Below are positions 1-5,664 of a stretch of DNA of 5,664 bases, piece after piece. Numbering within the stretch: position 1 is the stretch's first letter; each line of letters begins with the position of its first letter. The notes under the pieces are model-generated. The model made no database searches. It was not told the DNA's origin and saw only the letters and a program-made list of their open reading frames with translations. The DNA lies in assembly GCA_002690755.1 (NCBI GenBank), contig NZFT01000088.1, positions 6,317 to 11,980 of the forward strand, in the 5' to 3' direction. The DNA comes from Phycisphaerae bacterium (GTDB lineage Bacteria > Planctomycetota > Phycisphaerae > Phycisphaerales > SM1A02). The translations under genes were made by a program, and so were the position numbers.

Positions 1-528
1 CTGGTCTTCGGGGTCATTCTCGGGACGGGAGTCGGTGGGGGACTGGTGATCGACGGCGTGGTCCATGAGGGCCGGAACGGCGTCGGGGCCGAGTGGGGCC
101 ACATGGGCCTTCCGCACCGGCATGTTCGAGACGTCTCGCCGCGAGACTGCTACTGCGGTCGCACCGACTGCCTGGAGCAGTACCTGAGCGGGCCGGCGGT
201 CGAAGCGGAATACGCGGGACTCGCGGGTGAAGCCCGACCCCTCGCCGAGATCGCGGGACGAGTCGACGCGGACCCGGCGGCTTCCGCGGTGCTCGATCGT
301 TTCCACCAGCGACTCGCCGAGAGCCTGGTCACCGTCGTGAACATCCTCGATCCGGAGGCGATCGTGCTCGGTGGTGGGGTGAGCAATCTGGATTCGATCT
401 ACGAGGTGGTCCCGACGAGGGTGCACGAAGGCATCTTCGGTGGGGCCGGTGGCACACCGATCCTTCGTCACCACCATGGTGATTCGAGCGGCGTTCGCGG
501 GGCGGCGTGGTTGTGGCCCGAAGACTGA
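1..528 (+). CDS. mak: ROK-family sugar kinase, fructokinase (Mak) type, C-terminal part only
   Basis: The reading frame is open from the first base, so the start lies outside the window; 175 codons plus a TGA stop are visible. Fructokinases of this type transfer phosphate from ATP to the 6-hydroxyl of fructose in the cytoplasm. The visible part begins with the glycine-rich motif GVILGTGVGGG (visible residues 4-14). It continues with the ROK zinc site, a His in EWGHMGL (His34) and three Cys in CYCGRTDCLE (Cys50, 52, 57), followed by SG. VNILDPEAIVLGGGVSN is the second ROK glycine motif. The C-terminal GDSSGVRGAAWLWP is, from memory, essentially the end of Escherichia coli Mak, which is why fructose is preferred over N-acetylglucosamine as the substrate. 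The catalytic Asp and the N-terminal phosphate-binding DxGxT motif lie upstream of the window. An in-frame GTG at 46 is internal, not a start. The gene converges on the DadA-like gene with 16 bases between the stops. Family assignment is firm; the exact sugar is inferred. Confidence 0.88.
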   Translation: MVFGVILGTGVGGGLVIDGVVHEGRNGVGAEWGHMGLPHRHVRDVSPRDCYCGRTDCLEQYLSGPAVEAEYAGLAGEARPLAEIAGRVDADPAASAVLDRFHQRLAESLVTVVNILDPEAIVLGGGVSNLDSIYEVVPTRVHEGIFGGAGGTPILRHHHGDSSGVRGAAWLWPED

Positions 529-544
529 GCGTTCGATCGGTCGA

Positions 545-1813
545 TCAGCCGACCCGTCCGAACCGGGCCGCATCGAGCAGCGGCGATTCGATCGAAGGGG
601 CGCCGTCGCAGAGGATCTCCGCGACCAGTCGCCCGGTGATCGGCCCCAGGGTCATCCCCATCATCGCGTGTCCGGTCGCGACCACCAGCCCGCGGGCCCA
701 GGGGATCTCGCCGATCATCGGCATGCCGTCCGGGGTGCACGGTCGGTAACCCGCCCACTCCGCGGTCACCTCGCCCGCCTCGAGGTCTTCGAGGTACGGA
801 CGGGCCGCGCGGGTGAGGTTCTCGAGTCGGGAGCGGGTCCACGGTCGGCCGAGGTCGGTGATCTCGAGCGTCCCGGCCAGCCGAAGCCGGTCGAACATCG
901 GCGTGAAGGCGATGAAGGTCTCCCGAAACACGCCGCCGACCGAAGGAACGTTCGAGAGGCCGGTGAGCTCGCGGTGATAGCCACGGGCGGCCTGCATCGG
1001 AACGTCGACGCCCGCGGTCGCGGCCAGCGGGCCCGACCAGGTCCCCGCGGCGAGCACCACGCGATCGGCGTGCAGGACTTCGCCCGTGGCGAGGACGACG
1101 CCGACGACCCGGTCGTGCTCGACCAGCAGTCGTTCGACCCCCGCGTCCGTGCCCTCGCGAATCGTCACGCCGTCGGCGACGAGGGATCGACGCAGGCCGG
1201 CCATGAAAGCCATCGGATCCATCGTGGCGCTCTGGTTCCAGCGGATCGCGCCGGCCACCGCCTCGCCGAACGCGGCATCGGTCGACCGAAGGGCGTCGCC
1301 ATCGAGTCGCTCCGCGGTGTAGCCGTGGGGCGCGAGGTGGTCGATTTCGTGTTCCGCGGCGTCGAGGTTCTTCGCTTCGAGGCAGACGTCGAGCCATCCG
1401 GTCGGTCGCCAGTCGCAGTCGATGGCGGCGTCTTCGAGGATCTCGTCGAACGCCCGGGCGGTCTCCCAGCCGAGGTGGGCGAGCACGGCGAGGCAGGCTT
1501 CGAAGTGGGGCTTTCGGCAGTGTCGATGAAAGGTGAGGAGCCACCGGGCGAGATCGCCGTCGAGCCGAGGCCGGATGTAGAGCGGACTTTTGCGGTCGAA
1601 CATCCACTTGAGTCCCTGCACGCTGACCCCGGGCCGGGTGAGCGGGGGATGGCCGTAGACGATCAGCCCGGCGTTCCCGCAGCTCGCGCCGTCGCGGATC
1701 GGTTCCTGATCGAGGATCGTGCAGGGCACGCCGCGACGGTGCAGCGCCCGGGCGGCCGAGAGCCCGATGATGCCGCCACCGATGATGAGGACCGGTCGTT
1801 CGCGCGCCTTCAT
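545..1813 (-). CDS. DadA-like FAD-dependent oxidoreductase (D-amino-acid dehydrogenase / DAO family)
   Basis: This 422-residue protein is close to the usual DadA length of about 430. Family members oxidise an amine substrate, usually a D-amino acid, D-proline or D-hydroxyproline, to the imino acid and pass electrons from FAD to a quinone or other acceptor. The N-terminal Rossmann dinucleotide site reads VLIIGGGIIGLSAARALHRRG (residues 8-28) with the ribose-binding acid Asp35 at the end of strand 2. CGNAGL (45-50) matches the DadA-type NAG segment. RGYH (277-280) is the equivalent of the conserved RGY motif. GYRPCTPDGMPMIG (355-368) and GHAMMGMTLGPITGRL (381-396) are the C-terminal FAD/substrate motifs. 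No signal peptide is seen, so it is probably cytoplasmic or membrane-peripheral. The ATG at 1813 sits six residues before the first Rossmann strand, which fixes the start well, although no good Shine-Dalgarno is present. It is the last of three minus-strand genes, and a 16-bp direct repeat lies just upstream. The substrate cannot be read from sequence; related sarcosine/glycine oxidase-type activity is possible. Confidence 0.85.
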   Translation of the reverse strand: MKARERPVLIIGGGIIGLSAARALHRRGVPCTILDQEPIRDGASCGNAGLIVYGHPPLTRPGVSVQGLKWMFDRKSPLYIRPRLDGDLARWLLTFHRHCRKPHFEACLAVLAHLGWETARAFDEILEDAAIDCDWRPTGWLDVCLEAKNLDAAEHEIDHLAPHGYTAERLDGDALRSTDAAFGEAVAGAIRWNQSATMDPMAFMAGLRRSLVADGVTIREGTDAGVERLLVEHDRVVGVVLATGEVLHADRVVLAAGTWSGPLAATAGVDVPMQAARGYHRELTGLSNVPSVGGVFRETFIAFTPMFDRLRLAGTLEITDLGRPWTRSRLENLTRAARPYLEDLEAGEVTAEWAGYRPCTPDGMPMIGEIPWARGLVVATGHAMMGMTLGPITGRLVAEILCDGAPSIESPLLDAARFGRVG

Positions 1814-1837
1814 GGATCGAATGGTAGTCCGCGAGGC

Positions 1838-1870
1838 GCGGTTCGTCGTCGCCTGCGGTTCGTCGTCGCC
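1838..1870. repeat. Perfect 16-bp direct repeat, two copies, period 17
   Basis: The 16-mer GCGGTTCGTCGTCGCC occurs at 1838-1853 and again at 1855-1870, separated by a single T. It lies in the 86-base gap between the stop of the thioredoxin gene and the start of the DadA-like gene, 25-57 bases upstream of the latter's ATG. The placement is compatible with a regulator binding site, but a two-copy slippage duplication in GC-rich DNA is equally possible. The other bases of this gap show no terminator with a T-run and no convincing promoter. Confidence 0.6.
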
Positions 1871-1899
1871 ATTCGGATGGTGGCTCGTCCCGGACGGCG

Positions 1900-3072
1900 T
1901 CAGCCGGCCTTGCGGCCGCTCGACGCCTCGTCGCGGTACTTCTGGAGCTGCGTCTTGATGCCTTCGGCCATCGGACCACCGTCCGACTTCTCGACCGCCT
2001 TCCGCTGGAACTTGATCGCCATGTCGAGGTCGCCCTGTTCGTAGTATGCCCGGGCGAGGGTATCGAGGATCGCGGGGTCGCCGCCGCCGGCCGCGACGTT
2101 CGCCGCCTTGGCGGCCGCCATCGCGAACTCGAAGTCCCGATCACCGACCGCGGGATCGTCGAGGGTGTACCAGGCGATGGCGTTCAGCATCATCGCGTCG
2201 TCGCGGTTCCGCTTCAGCATCTTCCAGCCCAGGTCGTAGCCTTCGGCGTCGTTCATCGGGCCGATCATGGTCTGGAACTTCATCATCTGAAGTCCGGTGT
2301 CCTCGGGCATCTCCTCGATCGCGGCGTCGAGCGTCTTCATCATGCCGCGATAGTCGCCGGATCGCTGCGCGTTGCGAGACTCCTGCCGGACCGCGGCAAT
2401 GATGCGGGCGGCCTTCTGGGAATTCTCGTACTCGGTCGCGAACGCCTTCCGGTCCCAGGTGCCCGCGACGATCTGCTCGAGGGGTTCGTCCATGGTCATG
2501 GGGTGTCCGATCCACGCGACCTTGCCCTCGCCATCGACCACGAAGGCGCAGGGGATTCCAGTCCGCTTCGCCGCCGTCATGTAGGCCTTGTTGGTGACAT
2601 CGTCCTGGTCGAGCGCGATGGTGTAGCGGGTCTTCTCGTCCCACTGCTTCTGGGCGAGGAACGCCTCGACGACCTCGGGCTTCTCGCGGGTCACGCCGAC
2701 GATGTTCACGCCCTTCGACGCGTACTTCTCCTGGAGTTCGGAGAGATGGGGCATGCCGGCCTTGCAGGGACCGCACCACGTCGCCCAGAACTCCATCACC
2801 GTCACCTTGCCCGGCGTCGGGCCTCGGAAGTCGGTGTCGCCCTTGAAGATCCGCGCCAGCTTCGGCTTCGGGGCCGGGTCGCCGATGGTGAGCGTCCGGG
2901 GCGCGTCGGCGGCCCGCATGTCGGGATTCGGCTGCGGAATCGCGATGGCCGCGTCGGCGGCCGGTGGTCGGCTCGGCTTCTGTTCACCGATGAGGGCGGG
3001 CGCATGCTGGGCGATGGCGACCGCGGCGAGGGCGAGGCAGGCGATCGCGACGATGAGGGTGACCAGTTTCAT
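1900..3072 (-). CDS. Exported TlpA-like thioredoxin-domain protein with helical-repeat C-terminus
   Basis: This is a 390-residue protein predicted to be exported and to carry out thiol-disulfide exchange outside the cytoplasm. Residues 1-21 form a signal peptide (MKLV, hydrophobic core, AIA before Gln22). A Pro/Ala-rich linker runs to about 60. The thioredoxin domain spans about 62-205 with FWATWCGPCKAGMPHL, both active-site cysteines present (Cys100 and Cys103), and the cis-proline loop TGIPCAFVVDGEGKVAWIG with Pro174. Residues about 215-385 are helical and TPR-like, the clearest part being ILDTLARAYYEQGDLDMAIKFQRKAVE split around 335-361. Cys175 directly follows the cis-proline, an extra cysteine near the active site. 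The ATG at 3072 is chosen because it begins the signal peptide; the frame stays open for another 121 codons upstream but that stretch looks non-coding. A GGAG lies 12 bases before the ATG, rather far. The gene is a paralogue of the next minus-strand gene upstream (3230-4447). The in vivo partner is unknown; cytochrome c maturation is a known role of TlpA relatives, but nothing here supports it. Confidence 0.9.
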   Translation of the reverse strand: MKLVTLIVAIACLALAAVAIAQHAPALIGEQKPSRPPAADAAIAIPQPNPDMRAADAPRTLTIGDPAPKPKLARIFKGDTDFRGPTPGKVTVMEFWATWCGPCKAGMPHLSELQEKYASKGVNIVGVTREKPEVVEAFLAQKQWDEKTRYTIALDQDDVTNKAYMTAAKRTGIPCAFVVDGEGKVAWIGHPMTMDEPLEQIVAGTWDRKAFATEYENSQKAARIIAAVRQESRNAQRSGDYRGMMKTLDAAIEEMPEDTGLQMMKFQTMIGPMNDAEGYDLGWKMLKRNRDDAMMLNAIAWYTLDDPAVGDRDFEFAMAAAKAANVAAGGGDPAILDTLARAYYEQGDLDMAIKFQRKAVEKSDGGPMAEGIKTQLQKYRDEASSGRKAG

Positions 3073-3229
3073 GATGAACCGAGGCTCCGGCGAAGGGTCG
3101 CGGTCGGGGAGTCCGAAGCGACCTCGACATCGTACCGTCGACCGGACGGATTCCGGCGTCACGGTTGGAAATCGGGGCATCCACCCCGGTGACGCGGTGG
3201 GTCCCGACGATTCGGCGGGCTCGGACGGG
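3073..3229. other. 157-base spacer between the two thioredoxin-fold genes, with a weak hairpin
   Basis: There is no credible gene here. CCACCCCG (3181-3188) and CGCGGTGG (3193-3200) can pair over eight positions with one C-C mismatch around a four-base loop. On the transcribed minus strand no T-run follows, so it is not a standard intrinsic terminator. A minus-strand TACGAT (about 3129-3134) resembles a -10 box, but I could not place a matching -35 hexamer. The spacer is long enough to hold a separate promoter for the downstream thioredoxin gene. Confidence 0.35.
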
Positions 3230-4447
3230 TCAGGGGCGTCGATCGGAGCGATACGGCGGTGGGAGTTGGCCCGGCTGCACGTAACCGCTGGTGTAGGCCG
3301 CGAGATTCGCCCGGGTCGCGTCGCCGTGCCAGGTGTCGAGGGCGCGGGCGACGGCACGTCGCTGCCAGCGGATCGCTTCCGCCGCGTCGCCCCGCATCCA
3401 CCACACCCGGGCGAGGGTGTCGAGGGTGGAATCATCCATGTAGCCCTGGATGTCGTTCGCCCGGCGGGACATCTCCATGGCGAAATCGAGGTCGCGTTCG
3501 CCGACGTCGGGAAGGTTGACGGTGTGCCAGGCGAGGTCGTTCAGGATCAGGTAGTTGTCGGGGAAGCGGGCGGCGATCTCCCGGCCGTAGGCGTAGCCGG
3601 TCTCCGGATCCGCGGCGGTCGTGATCAGGACGTCGAACTTCGCGATCTGACGCGAGCCGTTCCGGGGATCGAGGGCGATGAGCTCGTCGGCGACCGCGAT
3701 CGCATCCGCCGGCGTCGCGGTGCCGCGGCGGACGCGGCCGTTGACTTCCGCCAGCGCGACCGAGGCGTTCTGCCGGGCGAAGTACTCGAGGACGTTGTCT
3801 CGATACGCTTCCGGCGACCACTTGCCGCTCGCGACGTTCGCCAACGCCATGGTCGACGTGTCCATCGGGCCGTGGAAGATGACCCTTCCCTCGGGATCGA
3901 GTGCGACCACCGCGGGGAGACGGGTCTGGCCGGTCGCATCGAGGATCTCCCGCTTCCAGGCGCCGGTCTCGTCGAGGATGGTTCGAGGCTTCAGCGGTTC
4001 ACGACCCGGGAGGGCGTCGAGCACCGCCTCGACCCGGGTCCGGGGACCGCTTGCGATCGAGATCGCCTCGACCGAATCGAGTTGCGCGTCGACACTGGCG
4101 GTCTGGGCGAGATGCTCGGCGGTCCGGCCGCCGACGAACGGGGACCAGAACACCAGGATCGTGGGACCGTCATCGTTCCAGGCGGTGACCGGCTCGCCCT
4201 CGATCATGGTTCCCGGCGGCGGGGGTGGGGCGACGGAGCCGATCATGCGGAGTTCAGGGAGCGTGGAAGGGTCCGGGGCGTACTTCGAGCGGGCCATGGG
4301 GCGATCGGCCGGAGGTGCTGCGCCGCCCCCGCCGGGCTGGCCGGGGATCGGCGTCTGCCCCGCGACCGGGGTGGACAGCAGCACGGTCGCGAGCAGGCCG
4401 CTGGCGAAGACGGGGCGAGACGTGATCCGGCGGGTTTCTGTGGCCAT
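3230..4447 (-). CDS. Exported cysteine-free thioredoxin-fold protein with helical-repeat C-terminus, paralogue of the neighbouring TlpA-like gene
   Basis: This 405-residue protein is related along its whole length to the next gene (1900-3072). A signal-peptide-like N-terminus (hydrophobic about 12-29, PVAG before Gln31) is followed by a Gly/Pro-rich linker (35-85). The thioredoxin-like fold covers about 93-210. At the active-site position the sequence is FWSPFVGGRTAEHL (100-113), so the two redox cysteines are replaced by Val105 and Arg108. The protein has no cysteine anywhere. The cis-proline loop TRLPAVVALDPEGRVIFHG (Pro178) is kept, so the fold is probably intact. In the C-terminal helical part, residues 302-331 match 296-325 of the neighbour at 15 of 30 positions, and 341-367 match 335-361 at 14 of 27. 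The ATG at 4447 is chosen because it starts the signal peptide; the longer frame would run into the divergent folD gene. TRRIT near the start only loosely resembles a Tat motif. No redox function is expected; a binding or scaffold role is inferred. Confidence 0.85.
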   Translation of the reverse strand: MATETRRITSRPVFASGLLATVLLSTPVAGQTPIPGQPGGGGAAPPADRPMARSKYAPDPSTLPELRMIGSVAPPPPPGTMIEGEPVTAWNDDGPTILVFWSPFVGGRTAEHLAQTASVDAQLDSVEAISIASGPRTRVEAVLDALPGREPLKPRTILDETGAWKREILDATGQTRLPAVVALDPEGRVIFHGPMDTSTMALANVASGKWSPEAYRDNVLEYFARQNASVALAEVNGRVRRGTATPADAIAVADELIALDPRNGSRQIAKFDVLITTAADPETGYAYGREIAARFPDNYLILNDLAWHTVNLPDVGERDLDFAMEMSRRANDIQGYMDDSTLDTLARVWWMRGDAAEAIRWQRRAVARALDTWHGDATRANLAAYTSGYVQPGQLPPPYRSDRRP

Positions 4448-4460
4448 GAGCCAACGATAG

Positions 4461-4483
4461 TCGACCCCGGACCTCGGGGTCGA
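4461..4483. promoter_or_regulatory. Perfect 9-bp inverted repeat in the divergent intergenic region
   Basis: TCGACCCCG (4461-4469), a five-base spacer GACCT, and CGGGGTCGA (4475-4483) form a perfect inverted repeat. It sits in the 94-base gap between two divergent genes, 13 bases upstream of the minus-strand ATG and about 58 bases upstream of the folD ATG. As DNA it could be an operator for a dimeric regulator acting on both genes; as RNA it would form a stable hairpin in the leader of the minus-strand gene. No T-run follows on either strand, so it is not an ordinary intrinsic terminator. I found no convincing -10/-35 pair in this gap. Confidence 0.5.
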
Positions 4484-4541
4484 TCTGGACGAGCCTTCGG
4501 TTCCCGGTCCACCGGTCGTGAGGCGGTATCCTCCTGAGCCG

Positions 4542-5417
4542 ATGTCCACCGCCTCCGAATCCTCGCCGACCGACCACGCCACGACCATCGACGGGAAGCA
4601 CCTCGCCTTCCAGGTGCGGCGAACCGTGGCCCGTCGCGTGGCGGAAGGCAAGCGGCCGGTCCGGCTCGACGCGGTGCTCGCCGGTGGCGACAAGGGGGCG
4701 GACATCTACGCCCACAACCAGCGAAAGACCTGCGCCGCGGTCGGCATCGAATACCACCTGCACCGACTTCCGGCGGACGCCGACGTGCGGGCGGTGGAAG
4801 GCTTGATCGAGACGCTCAACGCCGACCCGGTGGTCACCGCGATCATGGTCCACCTTCCGCTTCCGGACGGCGTCGAGGCGGAGCGGATCCAGTCCTTGAT
4901 CGACGAGGTCAAGGACGTCGAGGGCGTGAATCCCGCGAACATCGGAAACATCGTCTACGGCCGACGGAGCCTGGTGCCGTGCACCGCGCTCGCTTCGGTG
5001 GAGATGATCGAATCCACCGGGGTGGAACTTCGCGGCAAGCGATGCGTGATCGTCGGTGCCAGCAACATCGTCGGCAAGCCGATCGCGGTGCTGCTGATGC
5101 GGGCCGAAGCGACCGTGATCTCGACCAACGAGTACACCGAGGATCTCGCGGGTCTGACCCGCACCGCGGACGTGCTGGTGAGTGCCGCGGGCGTCCCCGG
5201 GCTCATCACCCGGGACATGGTCAAGCCGGGCGCGGTCGTCGTGGACGTCGGCATCAACCGGATCGTCGGCGAGGACGGCAAGCGGCGGACCGTCGGCGAC
5301 GTCGACCACGACGGCGTGGTGTCGGTCGCGGGTCACTTGAGCCCGGTGCCCGGAGGGGTCGGTCCGATGACCGTGGCGATGCTGCTTCGAAACACCGTGG
5401 ATGCCGCCGACCGCTGA
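4542..5417 (+). CDS. folD: FolD-family methylene-tetrahydrofolate dehydrogenase, probably NAD-dependent and lacking cyclohydrolase activity
   Basis: This 291-residue protein has the usual FolD length and both domains. The family oxidises 5,10-methylene-THF to 5,10-methenyl-THF and usually also hydrolyses that to 10-formyl-THF, in the cytoplasm. Family hallmarks present are LNADPVVTAIMVHLPLP (92-108), KDVEG (124-128), PCT (146-148), GASNIVGKP (172-180), DVGIN (235-239) and PVPGGVGPMT (268-277). The catalytic Tyr is kept (Tyr56). However, the Lys four residues later is Gln60, the Gln of the usual VQLPLP is His104, and the second Asp of KDVDG is Glu127. In the dinucleotide site, the usual GRS is GAS (Ala173) and the usual HS is NE (Glu197). 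This pattern resembles the monofunctional NAD-dependent yeast Mtd1, as I remember it. The ATG at 4542 gives 14 residues before the first recognisable conserved block; an in-frame GTG at 4518 would add eight. Neither start has a good Shine-Dalgarno. It diverges from the gene at 3230-4447. Confidence 0.93.
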   Translation: MSTASESSPTDHATTIDGKHLAFQVRRTVARRVAEGKRPVRLDAVLAGGDKGADIYAHNQRKTCAAVGIEYHLHRLPADADVRAVEGLIETLNADPVVTAIMVHLPLPDGVEAERIQSLIDEVKDVEGVNPANIGNIVYGRRSLVPCTALASVEMIESTGVELRGKRCVIVGASNIVGKPIAVLLMRAEATVISTNEYTEDLAGLTRTADVLVSAAGVPGLITRDMVKPGAVVVDVGINRIVGEDGKRRTVGDVDHDGVVSVAGHLSPVPGGVGPMTVAMLLRNTVDAADR

Positions 5418-5454
5418 TCCCCCGCGGCCGCCGGAAAGACGAACCGTTCACTTC

Positions 5455-5460
5455 TGGAGG
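5455..5460 (+). promoter_or_regulatory. Strong Shine-Dalgarno sequence
   Basis: TGGAGG lies seven bases before the ATG at 5468. It is the only near-consensus, well-spaced ribosome-binding site in the window and it decides the start of the last gene. Confidence 0.8.
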
Positions 5461-5467
5461 CCGTTTC

Positions 5468-5664
5468 ATGCGCGAATCCACCCCGTTCCTCCGGCCGGCG
5501 ATCGTCGCATTCGTGATCGCGACATCCGCCATCGCCACGACGACCGTCGGCGGTCCGATCGCCACGGTGCAGGCGTCGCCGACCGCGGGAGCCGCGAACG
5601 ATCCCGCGATCGGGACGGCGTCTCCCCGCGTCTGGCCGCGCTCGATCCGGCGCGGCGACGCGGT
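5468..5664 (+). CDS. N-terminal fragment of an exported protein of unknown function
   Basis: Only the first 65 codons are in the window and the frame is still open at the end. The protein begins MRESTPFLRPAIVAFVIATS, a short charged start followed by a hydrophobic segment (about residues 11-23) and small residues. This is a typical Sec signal peptide with likely cleavage somewhere between residues 23 and 36. The following part is rich in Ala, Pro, Thr and Gly and shows no recognisable domain. Support for the start comes from the strong Shine-Dalgarno at 5455-5460 and from the high G/C at third codon positions in this frame. It begins 50 bases after the folD stop on the same strand, so co-transcription is possible, but the separate strong ribosome-binding site suggests independent expression strength. 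The function cannot be judged from this fragment. Confidence 0.7.
   Translation, partial: MRESTPFLRPAIVAFVIATSAIATTTVGGPIATVQASPTAGAANDPAIGTASPRVWPRSIRRGDA

Noticed and set aside
1886..1896. CGTCCCGGACG as a terminator after the TlpA-like gene
   Set aside because: Only a 5-bp stem with a 1-base loop and no T-run; not enough for an intrinsic terminator.
440..2044. Plus-strand open frame of 534 codons opposite the DadA-like gene
   Set aside because: Its product is rich in Arg, Gly and Asp without any family motif, and the opposite strand holds an unmistakable FAD enzyme. Long antisense frames are expected at this GC content.
468..2144. Minus-strand open frame of 558 codons overlapping the DadA-like gene in another frame
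   Set aside because: Arg/Pro/Ser-rich low-complexity translation typical of an out-of-frame shadow in GC-rich coding DNA.
3073..3435. N-terminal extension of the TlpA-like protein by 121 codons
   Set aside because: It would place the clear signal peptide in the middle of the protein and overlaps the end of the upstream gene by about 200 bases; the translation is low complexity.
4418..4447. Tat signal in the cysteine-free thioredoxin-fold protein
   Set aside because: The TRRIT segment lacks the hydrophobic residues after the twin arginines and the following region is not typical; a Sec-type signal is the simpler reading.
2702..4537. Plus-strand open frame of 611 codons opposite both thioredoxin-fold genes
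   Set aside because: No recognisable motif, and it covers two genes, their spacer and the divergent region alike, as a chance open frame would.
4484..4541. Sigma-70 type promoter for folD (TATCCT near 4527)
   Set aside because: The hexamer is only about 10 bases before the ATG and no -35 element sits at the right distance.
4254..5336. Minus-strand frame of 360 codons opposite folD
   Set aside because: His/Asp/Arg-rich shadow of the folD coding sequence with no family features.

Overview
This is a GC-rich, densely coding bacterial chromosomal window with six protein genes and no RNA gene, CRISPR array or insertion sequence that I can see. Most starts lack a clear Shine-Dalgarno sequence, and two neighbouring genes encode exported thioredoxin-fold plus helical-repeat proteins. 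That mix would fit a high-GC Planctomycetota-type bacterium (for example a Phycisphaerae relative). This is a weak inference, because nothing in the window is a taxonomic marker.

Layout: (1) 1-528, plus strand, is the C-terminal part of a ROK-family fructokinase (Mak type). It converges, with a 16-base gap, on (2) 545-1813, minus strand, a DadA-like FAD-dependent amine/D-amino-acid oxidoreductase. (3) 1900-3072, minus, is an exported TlpA-like thioredoxin-domain protein with a WCGPC active site and a helical-repeat C-terminus. (4) 3230-4447, minus, is a full-length paralogue of gene 3 that has no cysteine at all. Genes 4, 3 and 2 run in the same direction (gaps of 157 and 86 bases) and could form one loose transcription unit. 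(5) 4542-5417, plus, diverges from gene 4 across a 94-base region centred on a perfect 9-bp inverted repeat, and encodes a FolD-family methylene-tetrahydrofolate dehydrogenase. (6) 5468 to the window end, plus, is the start of an exported protein of unknown function, preceded by the only textbook Shine-Dalgarno sequence in the window.

The most interesting signals are two. The FolD-family protein carries substitutions at the three residues most associated with cyclohydrolase activity (Lys to Gln, Gln to His, Asp to Glu) and at two positions that contact the NADP 2'-phosphate (Arg to Ala, Ser to Glu). This predicts an NAD-dependent dehydrogenase without cyclohydrolase activity, similar to the yeast Mtd1 class. 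The tandem thioredoxin-fold pair consists of one redox-competent and one cysteine-free member, which suggests the second has become a non-catalytic binding or partner protein. There is no direct evidence that the metabolic genes (fructokinase, DadA-like, FolD) act in a common pathway.
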